Of a stretch of 64,000 bases of DNA, positions 26,347-34,129 are shown piece after piece (position 1 is the first letter of the stretch; every line of letters starts with the position of its first letter). A program made the position numbers and the translations under genes. This DNA comes from Herbaspirillum sp. ST 5-3 (GTDB lineage: Bacteria; Pseudomonadota; Gammaproteobacteria; Burkholderiales; Burkholderiaceae_D): NCBI RefSeq assembly GCF_004804275.1, contig NZ_STGI01000004.1, positions 269,605-333,604 on the forward strand, written 5' to 3'. The notes under the pieces were generated by a model. The model was not told the origin of the DNA. It did no database searches and was given only the letters and a program-made list of their open reading frames with translations.

Positions 26347-26745
26347 TTACTCCTGCTCTTCGTTCACTGCTTCGGCGCGATGCCGATCGAGGTCGGCGAT
26401 CACACGCTCCACCACCGCATCGCCCTGCTCGCGATCGAAGTCCATGTGATTGCGTTTCTTGACGCCATACTCGTTCAACTGGTGATAATGTTCCGGCGTG
26501 ACGCCATGACGCGCCAGCGAGCTGCGAGTGCATGCAAGGGGGCAGCCATCGAGCGCGATGATCGGACGCCCGGATTTGGCGACCCTCACCAATTGCGGCA
26601 CATCGCCGCCCACGCCCGCGATGCACGACATTTCAGCGACTCCGCGACGATCCAGTCGCAGGGCAACATAGTTCGCCGTCTGTGCGGCACTGGAACAGCC
26701 CGAGCAGGAATACACCAGTGGAAAATTCGGATCCTTTGCAGCCAT
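26347..26745 (-). CDS. DGC-domain putative zinc-binding protein
   Basis: A 132-residue protein of the DGC family (Pfam PF08859 type). Conserved cysteines are C14 and C17 (YSCSGC), C41 (MSCIAG) and C68/C72 in the name-giving DGCPLAC. Function is unknown; metal or redox roles have been proposed for the family. The start at 26745 keeps the typical FPLVYSCSGC N-terminus; a longer frame to 26856 overlaps ubiT and is unlikely. It follows ubiT by 19 nt as last gene of the ubiU-V-T unit, which suggests a link with anaerobic quinone synthesis or Fe-S supply. Confidence 0.85.
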   Translation of the reverse strand: MAAKDPNFPLVYSCSGCSSAAQTANYVALRLDRRGVAEMSCIAGVGGDVPQLVRVAKSGRPIIALDGCPLACTRSSLARHGVTPEHYHQLNEYGVKKRNHMDFDREQGDAVVERVIADLDRHRAEAVNEEQE

Positions 26746-26764
26746 CCTATTCGCCCCCGCTCTA

Positions 26765-27241
26765 TCAGGCCTGTCCGCGTCCGCCCGGCTTGATCCTTCC
26801 CAATACGCGGGCCGGAGCCAGTTTTCCGAGTTCGAATACCGGCAGCTCGATCGCATCCAGCGTGTTCTTCACCAGCAGGCCGAGTTCGGTATCGCCCTCC
26901 ATCGAAAGACGGCGGCTGAAGAACAGCGTGTCAGGATCTTCCTGGCGACGCGCAAGCAGCAGGAAGTCGTGCGCGCTGGCGCCGATCGTCAAGTCCGGCT
27001 CGCCATCCTTGCCGCATGCGGCGAAGCGTCCGTTCTCCCACTTGAAATCGAAGGACAGCTTGGCATCGGTGACGCTGATGCGCAGTTTTTTCCCGTTCAG
27101 GGACTGCTGCACGTCGGGCGGCAGATCGCCCTTCAACGCAATATTGAGCCCGGTTGCGAACAACAGTGAACCGGGATAGACCGGCAACAGGGAAAGTAGC
27201 TTGCCCACCGGCTCTGGCAACAGAAAACGACTTTGACTCAT
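26765..27241 (-). CDS. ubiT: O2-independent ubiquinone biosynthesis accessory factor UbiT (SCP2 domain)
   Basis: A 158-residue protein with an SCP2 lipid-binding domain (about residues 35-135, with LRISVTDAKLSFDFKW and DLTIGASAHDFLLLARRQEDPDTLFFSRRLSMEGDTELG). E. coli UbiT binds prenyl-quinone intermediates for anaerobic ubiquinone synthesis. The start at 27241 gives MSQSRFLLPEPVG, and GAGG lies about ten bases upstream. Denitrifying respiration uses ubiquinone, so the gene fits its surroundings. Confidence 0.9.
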   Translation of the reverse strand: MSQSRFLLPEPVGKLLSLLPVYPGSLLFATGLNIALKGDLPPDVQQSLNGKKLRISVTDAKLSFDFKWENGRFAACGKDGEPDLTIGASAHDFLLLARRQEDPDTLFFSRRLSMEGDTELGLLVKNTLDAIELPVFELGKLAPARVLGRIKPGGRGQA

Positions 27242-27380
27242 AGGAGTTTCCTCGACTGAAACTTGCTGGGCTTTGCACAGACAGATCACAGTCGACAAAG
27301 CTCAGTCCTTCACTTCCTCTCACGGAATCGCGAGAGGGCACGTCGCGGCGGAAACAGGGACTCTCCCGCTCCCGCAAAAA

Positions 27381-28274
27381 TCAGGCTGCCACCATCTGGT
27401 CAAGACCGGGCTTGCCGTACCAGAAACCGTTGCATGGCGCAGCCGGCATCAATGCCTCCATCTCGCGCATCGCTTCGGCTGCATCGCGCTTCTGCGCGAT
27501 GACATCATGGAACAGGCCAATGATACGATCGGTATGCTGCGATTGCGGACTGATGCGAACCACATCCACGCCAAGCTCGCGCATGGCGCCGATTTCATTG
27601 ACCAGGTTGTAGACCAGCGCCGATTGCGTCTGGATGCCGTTGAGCGTCAGGAAATGCTGGCCCTCGCGCGTCTTCAGCGCCAGACCATCCGGGAATTCCA
27701 TGCAGGTGAACTGGCAATCATCTTTCGGCAGGTTGCGATGGCGCGCGGTGAAGCAACGCGCGGAGAACGCCAGCGGCATTCGTCCGTAAGAGAACACCTC
27801 AGTCTCGATTCCGGCCGGGCGCCCCTGCTGCATATGGATCAGTCCATCGCGCGACATTTCCAGCGGCATGACCCAGCGTCTTGCGCCGGTTTCAGCCATG
27901 AACTGCAAGGTCGGCGGGTTGAATACATTCAGATGCGGACCGGCGACGAACGGCACCTTGCCCGCCAGGCAATGCACCGCGCCCATATCGTTCGCCTCGA
28001 CGTCGAAGCGGCCGTTTTCGGTGATCCGGTGCAGCGTGCCGATATCGGTCTTGGACTCCAGCAGGACTTGCGTGGACAGCACCACTTCCTTGCCGGCTGC
28101 CTGCAGCATATCGGCGACGTCAAGCCAATCGGTGAGCTTCAGTTCGCGACGGCGCGAGCAAACGGCCTCGCCGATATAAACGATATCGACCGGCGTCTCC
28201 GCGATCATCTGATAAAACTCGAATACGGTATTGCGCGGCCAGAAATACAGGTTCGGCCCCAGAGCCAGCTTCAA
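27381..28274 (-). CDS. ubiV: O2-independent ubiquinone hydroxylation protein UbiV (U32 family)
   Basis: A 297-residue protein of the U32 peptidase-like family. With UbiU it forms a [4Fe-4S] heterodimer that hydroxylates the ubiquinone ring without oxygen, using prephenate-derived chemistry in E. coli. The four cluster cysteines are in place: C39 (AVCSRR), C174 (ARCFTARH), C187 and C191 (DDCQFTC). It starts with TTG behind a GGAG site eight bases away. It follows ubiU by 18 nt; a 139-nt gap separates it from ubiT. Confidence 0.93.
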   Translation of the reverse strand: MKLALGPNLYFWPRNTVFEFYQMIAETPVDIVYIGEAVCSRRRELKLTDWLDVADMLQAAGKEVVLSTQVLLESKTDIGTLHRITENGRFDVEANDMGAVHCLAGKVPFVAGPHLNVFNPPTLQFMAETGARRWVMPLEMSRDGLIHMQQGRPAGIETEVFSYGRMPLAFSARCFTARHRNLPKDDCQFTCMEFPDGLALKTREGQHFLTLNGIQTQSALVYNLVNEIGAMRELGVDVVRISPQSQHTDRIIGLFHDVIAQKRDAAEAMREMEALMPAAPCNGFWYGKPGLDQMVAA

Positions 28275-28292
28275 AATGTGTTCTCCAGCAAA

Positions 28293-29309
28293 TTATTTCC
28301 AAGGCTTGTGGTAGGCGCCGAGCGTGTGCTGCTGTCCTTCCGCTACCTTGTTGAGTTCCGACATCCAGGCCGGCTTCACGGAATAGCGCTGCGCATGGTC
28401 GCGGCAATTGTCGATCGCCTCGCGCCACACCTTGGTGACTTGCGCAACGTAAGCCGGGCTGCGCTGGCGGCCTTCGATCTTGATGGCGCGCACGCCCATC
28501 GCCAGCAGTTGCGGCAGCAGTTCCAGCGTATTGAGGCTGGTCGGCTCCTCGATCGCGTAATAGCTTTCGTTGTTGACTTCGAAGCGGCCCTTGCACAGCG
28601 TCGGATAGCCCGCGTTTTCGCCTTCGTCATACCGGTCGATCAGCACGCCGTTCAGACGCGACTCCAGTCCCTTCGACGTCTGCTGCCAGCGCACCGACTT
28701 GGCGGGGGAACACACGCCGTGCGTGTTGGGCGCTTCGCCCGTGACATAGGATGAAAGTGCGCAGCGGCCTTCCACCATCACGCACAGGCTGCCGAATCCA
28801 AAGACTTCGATTTCCACCTGCGTGTTCTGGCTGACGAACTCGACCTGCTCCAGCGACAGCACGCGCGGCAGAACGGCGCGCTGGATGTTGAAGCGCTCGC
28901 GATAGAAATTGATCGCCTCGTAGTTGGTCGCCGATCCTTGCACCGAAAGATGCAAGCGCAGATCCGGGTAATTCTTCGCCGCATACTGCATCAGCGCCGG
29001 GTCCGCCAGGATGATCGCATCGATGCCCGAAGATGCGGCGCGGTCGATGGCCTTGCGCCACGGCGTGACGTCGGTTGCCTGCGGATAGGTATTCAGCGCC
29101 AGCAGGACCTTGCGACCCTTGCCATGCGCGTACGCGATACCTTCCGCAATGGCCTTCTCGTCGAAATTCAGACCCGCGAAATTGCGCGCGTTGGTCGCGT
29201 CGCGAAAGCCGAGATAAACACAATCCGCGCCATTATCGACGGCCAGCTTCAGGGCCGGGAGGCTACCGGCCGGACAAACCAGTTCCATCTGGCCTGCTGC
29301 GTTCTGCAT
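28293..29309 (-). CDS. ubiU: O2-independent ubiquinone hydroxylation protein UbiU (U32 family)
   Basis: A 338-residue partner of UbiV. Cluster cysteines C176, C183, C200 and C239 occur in the known pattern (SLCVMVEGRC, HGVCSPAK, TLCKG). The family block ELVCPAGSLPALKLAVDNGADCVYLG opens the barrel. It is the first gene of ubiU-ubiV-ubiT-DGC. Only a poor FNR half-site (TTGAT at 29343) is seen upstream, and the 58-nt gap after the flavoprotein gene suggests read-through from that promoter. Confidence 0.94.
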   Translation of the reverse strand: MQNAAGQMELVCPAGSLPALKLAVDNGADCVYLGFRDATNARNFAGLNFDEKAIAEGIAYAHGKGRKVLLALNTYPQATDVTPWRKAIDRAASSGIDAIILADPALMQYAAKNYPDLRLHLSVQGSATNYEAINFYRERFNIQRAVLPRVLSLEQVEFVSQNTQVEIEVFGFGSLCVMVEGRCALSSYVTGEAPNTHGVCSPAKSVRWQQTSKGLESRLNGVLIDRYDEGENAGYPTLCKGRFEVNNESYYAIEEPTSLNTLELLPQLLAMGVRAIKIEGRQRSPAYVAQVTKVWREAIDNCRDHAQRYSVKPAWMSELNKVAEGQQHTLGAYHKPWK

Positions 29310-29367
29310 AACTTCTATTCTTCAAAAATAACGATGGGGTTCTTGATCATGCAAACTTCAGTGTCCC

Positions 29368-30567
29368 TCAAGCGGGCATGATCGCCGCCGACGGCGAAAC
29401 TGCAATGCAGTCGGCTTTCGCGGGGCGCATGCCGTTCAGCAGGAATTCGATCAACTCGCGTACGGAGCGGATTTCACTGCCGAAAGGAAGCTTTTCCGAG
29501 CCGCGGAAGAACAGGCCGCGCTTGACGTCGCCTTTCATCGCGAAGGCAAGCTGGGTATCGATGCAGAACTGGCCGTGCTTGGCAATGCCGTCGCGCAGAC
29601 CGCACTCATGCAGGCAGTCGAAACCGACCGTGCAATCCTTCGGTGCCGCCTTGCTCTGCAGCTTCGCTTCTTTCTCCAGGTAGTTCGCCAGCCAGGGAGT
29701 ACGCACTGCACGCGCGGGCAGGCCGGCAACGCTCATGAAGGTAACAATATCTTCAGGCTTGGCCTCGGCCAGCACTTTCTTGAAGTTGATGTGGGCATCG
29801 CCCTCTTCGGTCACCGCAAAGGCGGTACCGAGCTGAATCGCGCTCGCACCCATATCCAGCAAGGCACGCACCTGCTCGTGAGAGTTGATGCCGCCGGCGG
29901 TAATCAGGGGAATGCGTTCACGCTCGATGCCAAGTTCCTTGAACAATTCAAGCGTGCCTTCCAGCACCGTGGGGAAAGCGAAATGCGGCTTGTCAACATC
30001 TTCCACCTTGGCCGCGCCGAGGTGGCCTGCGGCATAGCGCGGATTTTCGATCACGATCGCATCCGGCAGGCGATTCTTGCGCATCCACTTTTTCAGGATC
30101 AGCGCAATGCCGCGCACATCCGACAGGATCGGAACCAATGCCACATCCGGGTGGTCTACGGTCAACTCGGGAAGGTCCAGCGGCAAGCCGGCACCGACAA
30201 CGACCGCATCGATGCCGCTCTCGCAGGCTTGCTTGACATAGCTGGCGTACTCGGCAACGGCACGCATGACATTGACCGCGACCATGCCGACGCCTTGCGC
30301 AACCGCCTTGGCCGCCTTGATTTCACGATCGAGGGCAATCAGGTTGGCGCGGTCGATCAGCGCCTTGTTGCGCGACTTGCCGGTCTGCGCCATGAGATCG
30401 GCGTGATGACGCCGCAAATCCACGCTGGAAATCGTGCCGACGCCGCCCAGGCTGGCGACTGTGCCAGCCAGACGATGTGCGGAAACCCCGACACCCATAC
30501 CGCCCTGGACAATTGGAAGGAGAGACTTGCCCTTGACGACAAGCGGTTTTAAAGCGGTTTTCAGCAC
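29368..30567 (-). CDS. FMN-dependent 2-nitropropane dioxygenase / nitronate monooxygenase family protein
   Basis: A 399-residue TIM-barrel flavoprotein of the NPD family. Phosphate and flavin-binding blocks are visible: PIVQGGMGVGVS at the N-terminus, VVVGAGLPLDLP, LITAGGINSHEQVRALLDMGASAIQLGTAFAVTEE, and a C-terminal Cys-rich part (CTVGFDCLHECGLRD). That Cys cluster is not typical of nitronate monooxygenases and hints at a different or Fe-S-linked role. The start is GTG 30567, behind AAGGA; the longer TTG-initiated frame begins inside the FNR box. A perfect FNR box lies about 67 nt upstream. Confidence 0.82.
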   Translation of the reverse strand: MLKTALKPLVVKGKSLLPIVQGGMGVGVSAHRLAGTVASLGGVGTISSVDLRRHHADLMAQTGKSRNKALIDRANLIALDREIKAAKAVAQGVGMVAVNVMRAVAEYASYVKQACESGIDAVVVGAGLPLDLPELTVDHPDVALVPILSDVRGIALILKKWMRKNRLPDAIVIENPRYAAGHLGAAKVEDVDKPHFAFPTVLEGTLELFKELGIERERIPLITAGGINSHEQVRALLDMGASAIQLGTAFAVTEEGDAHINFKKVLAEAKPEDIVTFMSVAGLPARAVRTPWLANYLEKEAKLQSKAAPKDCTVGFDCLHECGLRDGIAKHGQFCIDTQLAFAMKGDVKRGLFFRGSEKLPFGSEIRSVRELIEFLLNGMRPAKADCIAVSPSAAIMPA

Positions 30568-30626
30568 GACGGTCCTTCCGATCTCTAAGCAACGAGCGAA
30601 TGTAGCAAATGCGAAGTCGAATTTGT

Positions 30627-30640
30627 TTGATCTCAATCAA
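30627..30640 (-). promoter_or_regulatory. Perfect FNR/DNR box
   Basis: TTGAT-CTCA-ATCAA, 10 of 10 half-site bases, centred 67 nt upstream of the GTG of the NPD-family gene. With a -41.5 position this predicts a transcript start about 25 nt before the gene. It probably drives the flavoprotein and the ubiUVT genes. Confidence 0.82.
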
Positions 30641-30727
30641 GAATTTCGGACTTGAATTGAATTAAGGCAATAACATCCGCCACATAGCCATTTTGCCCAC
30701 TCTACTCTGCGGACGGCCCTGAAATCC

Positions 30728-30741
30728 TTGATCCAGGTTAA
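30728..30741 (+). promoter_or_regulatory. FNR/DNR box upstream of the hemerythrin operon
   Basis: TTGAT-CCAG-GTTAA, left half perfect and right half 3 of 5, centred about 66 nt before the hemerythrin ATG. That spacing suits class II activation with a short leader. Confidence 0.6.
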
Positions 30742-30800
30742 GGATTCCCGCTTGCCACGAATGTCACAATGTGATGCACTTTTAACGAACAAGGCTTTAC

Positions 30801-31247
30801 ATGACCACCATCTCACGCTTTCTCGGCAGCGATCACAAACGCTGCGATGATCTTTTTGCCAACGCCGAGACCAGCGTCAGCAAGGCCGAATGGGATCAGG
30901 CCACAAACTACCTGAATGAATTCACCGAAGCGGTCGAACACCACTTCACCATGGAAGAAAAAGTGCTGTTTCCGGCGTTTGAACAAGCCACCGGCAGTAC
31001 TGAAGGCCCGACGCGCGTCATGCGCATGGAGCATGAGCAGTTGCGCTCCATCATGGGAATGCTGAAGGCCGCGCTGGACAAGCGTGATCCGGACGATTTC
31101 TTCGGCTGCTCGGACACGCTGAACACGATGGTTCAGCAGCACAACATGAAGGAAGAGACGATTCTCTACCAGATGGCCGAACGCGTGCTGGGCGGACAGC
31201 AGGAGCAGATCATCAGCGAGATGAGCGCCGTCGACGCCACGCTATGA
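30801..31247 (+). CDS. Hemerythrin-domain protein
   Basis: A 148-residue cytoplasmic di-iron protein of the hemerythrin HHE family. Likely ligands: His12 (GSDHKRC), His47/48 with Glu52/53 (EHHFTMEE), His78 (MEHEQ), and His114 with Glu118/119 (QQHNMKEE). Such proteins bind O2 or NO and help repair Fe-S clusters under nitrosative stress. It leads an operon with a DUF2249 protein (ATGA overlap) and an NnrS-like membrane protein. AAGG lies before the ATG. Confidence 0.9.
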   Translation: MTTISRFLGSDHKRCDDLFANAETSVSKAEWDQATNYLNEFTEAVEHHFTMEEKVLFPAFEQATGSTEGPTRVMRMEHEQLRSIMGMLKAALDKRDPDDFFGCSDTLNTMVQQHNMKEETILYQMAERVLGGQQEQIISEMSAVDATL

Positions 31248-31483
31248 ACAAGCCGGCAGACGACATCGTCCTGGATGTATGCGGACTGGAACCGCCGGAA
31301 CCGCTGGAGCGCATTCTGGAGGCGCTGTCCGATCTCGCGCCCGGCCGTCGCTTGTGCGTCATGATCGGCCGCGAGCCGTTTCCCCTCTATCGCATCCTGG
31401 AGCAGAACGGCTTCGCGCATCAGACCCGGTGCCGCGAGGATTTCATCTACGAAGTCCTGATCTGGCACCGAAACAAGAACTGA
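31244..31483 (+). CDS. DUF2249 small protein
   Basis: A 79-residue protein of the DUF2249 family, with a TusA-like fold. Conserved parts: LDVCGLEPPEPLERIL, LAPGRRLCVMIGREPFPLYRIL and the C-terminal EVLIWH. Its start overlaps the hemerythrin stop, so the two are translationally coupled. DUF2249 is repeatedly found with hemerythrins and NO-metabolism genes. A role in NO or Fe-S handling is inferred from that association; the biochemical activity is unknown. Confidence 0.85.
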   Translation: MNKPADDIVLDVCGLEPPEPLERILEALSDLAPGRRLCVMIGREPFPLYRILEQNGFAHQTRCREDFIYEVLIWHRNKN

Positions 31484-31493
31484 GACGAAGTCC

Positions 31494-32792
31494 ATGCAGC
31501 GCGTCTTATCGTTCGAACAGACACCGCCCTTATCGGTGCCGCTTCGCTTCTTCCTCACCGCACCGCTCTTTGCCGTCGCCGCCGGACTGTTGCTGCTCTG
31601 GCAAGGACCGGAGGCGCTGGTATCGCGCTGGACGCCGGCAACGCTCGCCCTCACCCATCTGCTCACGCTGGGCTTTCTCGCGATGTGCATGATCGGGGCG
31701 CTGCTGCAGATTCTCCCCGTGGTCGCCGGCATCGACATTCCACATTCGAAATTGACCGCCGGTGTGGCGCATGCATTGCTGACATCCGGCGTTCTCGCGC
31801 TGGTCGTCGGCTTTCTGCTGTCCTCGTCTGCCTTTTTCAAACTGGCGCTGCCGCTGCTTCTTCTTGCATTCGGCTGGCTTCTCCTTGCCGGCTTGCGCGG
31901 CGTCTGGTTTGCGCCGGATGGCAAGGAAATGCTGACCGCGATCCGCCTGGCGCTCAGCGCACTGGGCATTGTCGTTGTGCTTGGAATCACGGCGGCAAGC
32001 GGATTTGCCTGGCCGCTTCCGCTGCCGCTGATGCAAATCACCGATATCCACGCCGGCTGGGGACTGCTTGGGTGGGTCGGCTTGTTAATCGTCGGCATCT
32101 CCTACCAGGTCGTGCCGATGTTTCAGGTGACGCCGACTTATCCGCGCATCGTCACGAAATGGCTGGCCAAAACCGTTTTCGCATTGATCGCGATCTGGTC
32201 CATTGCGGAGGTGCTCGGCTTCCCGGGCAATCCATTGTCCGCCCTGCTCGCCATTCTCTTCGCCGCCTTCGCCTGCACGACGTTTTATCTGCTGTGGCAA
32301 CGCAAACGGCCGAAACCGGACCCGACCACCTTGTTCTGGCGTGCCGGCCTTGCCAGCCTGCTCGGCGCGGCGGCTCTGTGGCTCGCAGGACGGCTGTTCC
32401 CGCAACTCGCCGCGACATCGGCCTATCCGCTGACGCTGGGTGTGTTGTTCATCGTCGGCTTTGCCTATTCGATCGTGAACGGCATGCTCTACAAGATCGT
32501 TCCGTTCCTGGTGTGGTACCACCTCCAGAACCAGCTCGCGGGCGGCTGCACCAAGGCCCCGAACGTCAAGCAGATCGTGCCCGACAAAGTCGCCCAAAAG
32601 CAGTTTCGCGTCCATTTGTTGGCATTGGTATTGCTGACTGCGAGCACGCTATGGCCGCAGTGGCTGTCGCAGCTTGCCGCGCTGGCCTTTGTCGCATCTT
32701 CCGGCTGGCTCTGGTTGAATATCTGGAAAGCGGCGCGCATCTACCGCAACATGACATCGGACCTCTCGAAGCTGCGCGATGCGGCAGCCTAG
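31494..32792 (+). CDS. Polytopic membrane protein, NnrS-like
   Basis: A 432-residue protein with about 12 hydrophobic helices. Histidines within or next to helices (LTHLLTLGF, IPHSK, VAHALL, ITDIHAGWGLLGW, VWYHLQNQ) suggest heme or metal ligation, as in NnrS and in cytochrome oxidase subunit I relatives. Third gene of the hemerythrin operon, 10 nt after DUF2249. NnrS proteins protect against NO stress; a similar role is inferred here from fold and place. The ribosome site is weak (GACGAAG). It meets the CRP-family gene tail to tail with a 4-nt overlap. Confidence 0.7.
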   Translation: MQRVLSFEQTPPLSVPLRFFLTAPLFAVAAGLLLLWQGPEALVSRWTPATLALTHLLTLGFLAMCMIGALLQILPVVAGIDIPHSKLTAGVAHALLTSGVLALVVGFLLSSSAFFKLALPLLLLAFGWLLLAGLRGVWFAPDGKEMLTAIRLALSALGIVVVLGITAASGFAWPLPLPLMQITDIHAGWGLLGWVGLLIVGISYQVVPMFQVTPTYPRIVTKWLAKTVFALIAIWSIAEVLGFPGNPLSALLAILFAAFACTTFYLLWQRKRPKPDPTTLFWRAGLASLLGAAALWLAGRLFPQLAATSAYPLTLGVLFIVGFAYSIVNGMLYKIVPFLVWYHLQNQLAGGCTKAPNVKQIVPDKVAQKQFRVHLLALVLLTASTLWPQWLSQLAALAFVASSGWLWLNIWKAARIYRNMTSDLSKLRDAAA

Positions 32793-33472
32793 CGGCCCTC
32801 GTAGGAGCGCAGTTTTTCGATATCGAGAATCGTGATGGTGCGCCCCTCCACGCTGATCATCTGCCGGTCGGCGAGATCATGCAGGATGCGCGAGAAATGT
32901 TCCGGTGTCAGGTTGAGGCGGGAGGCCAGCACCGTCTTGCTCACCTTCAGGGTGATCTGATCGCCGTCCGCCGGCGCCTCTTCCTTCAGCAAGTAACCGA
33001 TCACCCGCTGCGTGCCGGAACTCAGCGAGTAGGCTTCGACATCGCAGATCAGGCCGTGCAAGCGCCGGCTCAGGCCCGCCAGCATCTTGCGCGCAAACTT
33101 CGGATCGCGTTCCAGTTCGTCGAACACCGCTTTCTTCGGAACGTGCAGCAGCAAGGAATCCGCGAGCGCCTGTGCCGTCACGATGTACGGCTTTTCCATG
33201 AACATCAGCGCCTCGCCGAAGCTGTATCCCGGCCCGATGATCTCGACCACCTTTTCGTTGCCGTCGACGGAATGAAACGCCAGCTTCACCTGGCCGTAAA
33301 TCACGGTGTGAAACCCGAGGCAAGGATCGCCCCGGCGAAAAATGATGTCGCCGCGCGGAACGTGAACTTCACTTGCCGATTCGGCGATCTTTTCCAGTTC
33401 TTCCGGCGCGATTTCATTGAACAACGGCAGCCGGGACAGGAAATCGCGGATCTTGGTTTTGCTGGTGCCCAT
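32789..33472 (-). CDS. CRP/FNR-family regulator without Fe-S cysteines (DNR-like)
   Basis: A 227-residue regulator: N-terminal cyclic-nucleotide-type beta-roll (about residues 18-120), dimerisation helix (about 122-150) and a winged helix with recognition segment LTPEHFSRIL. The E--SR pattern there equals that of FNR and predicts binding to TTGAT-N4-ATCAA, the boxes found throughout this window. The N-terminal Cys group of FNR is missing, so it is more like DNR/NnrR regulators that sense NO through heme. It follows the universal stress gene by 6 nt. Confidence 0.88.
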   Translation of the reverse strand: MGTSKTKIRDFLSRLPLFNEIAPEELEKIAESASEVHVPRGDIIFRRGDPCLGFHTVIYGQVKLAFHSVDGNEKVVEIIGPGYSFGEALMFMEKPYIVTAQALADSLLLHVPKKAVFDELERDPKFARKMLAGLSRRLHGLICDVEAYSLSSGTQRVIGYLLKEEAPADGDQITLKVSKTVLASRLNLTPEHFSRILHDLADRQMISVEGRTITILDIEKLRSYEGR

Positions 33473-33478
33473 TCCGTA

Positions 33479-33904
33479 TTAACGCACGATCAGAACAGGG
33501 ATGGTCGTCGCGGCAAGCACCTTGGTGGCTACCGAGCCCATCACGAGGTTCTGGAAGGCCGTGTGTCCATGCGAGCCCATGACAATCATGTCAATCTTCT
33601 GCTTCTTGGCATAAGCGCGAATTTCCTCCGCCACGTTGCCGATTTTCCAGGCCGACGTATAGGGAATCTCCAGCTTGCGCAACAACTTCTCGGCCGGAAC
33701 CAGTTCGGCCTGGGACTCTTCCTTGTAATAATTCTTGACCATCTCTTCACCCAGAATCGCGCTGGCGCGACCCGGTGGAATGGGTTCCGTCACGTGCAAT
33801 AGATGCAACTCCGGCGTTCCCTGAAACCAATCGAGGTGCGAGGTCACATGCTTTACCGCCTTGAGCGAATATTTCGAGCCATCAACCGCGATCAATATTT
33901 TCAT
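33479..33904 (-). CDS. Universal stress protein (UspA family)
   Basis: A 141-residue single-domain Usp with the ATP-binding motif G-x2-G-x9-G-S in MGSHGHTAFQNLVMGSV near the C-terminus and the starting strand MKILIAVDGSKYS. It is probably cytoplasmic and ATP-binding. It is the first gene of a two-gene unit with the CRP-family regulator, behind a perfect FNR box, so both should rise under oxygen limitation. Such Usp genes occur in anaerobic regulons of pseudomonads. Confidence 0.9.
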   Translation of the reverse strand: MKILIAVDGSKYSLKAVKHVTSHLDWFQGTPELHLLHVTEPIPPGRASAILGEEMVKNYYKEESQAELVPAEKLLRKLEIPYTSAWKIGNVAEEIRAYAKKQKIDMIVMGSHGHTAFQNLVMGSVATKVLAATTIPVLIVR

Positions 33905-33980
33905 TGGAATTCCCTGTATCCGAAGTGGTTAATATGCAGATTGTCGCGCACGAATGTAACAAAGGGGTATTGCAAATTGT

Positions 33981-33994
33981 TTGATTTGAATCAA
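33981..33994. promoter_or_regulatory. Perfect FNR/DNR box in the uspA / NDH-2 divergence
   Basis: TTGAT-TTGA-ATCAA, 10 of 10 half-site bases, centred 83 nt upstream of uspA and 142 nt upstream of the NADH dehydrogenase. It suits activation of uspA and the adjoining regulator and might repress or activate the dehydrogenase. Confidence 0.8.
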
Positions 33995-34129
33995 TTCGTC
34001 CAAGATTGACGCAACGCCCGCCTGCCGGTCATACAAAGAGGGTTTTCGCCTTCATCGGTCGGATCAATGGTATTTTCACAACGCCTCGCAACATCCCCGT
34101 GAACCTGTCTGCATTGCCTGGAGATCGTT

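Noticed and set aside
29343-29356. Possible FNR box before ubiU (TTGAT-CATG-CAAAC)
   Set aside because: Only one half-site fits, and its distance to the ATG would leave no leader.
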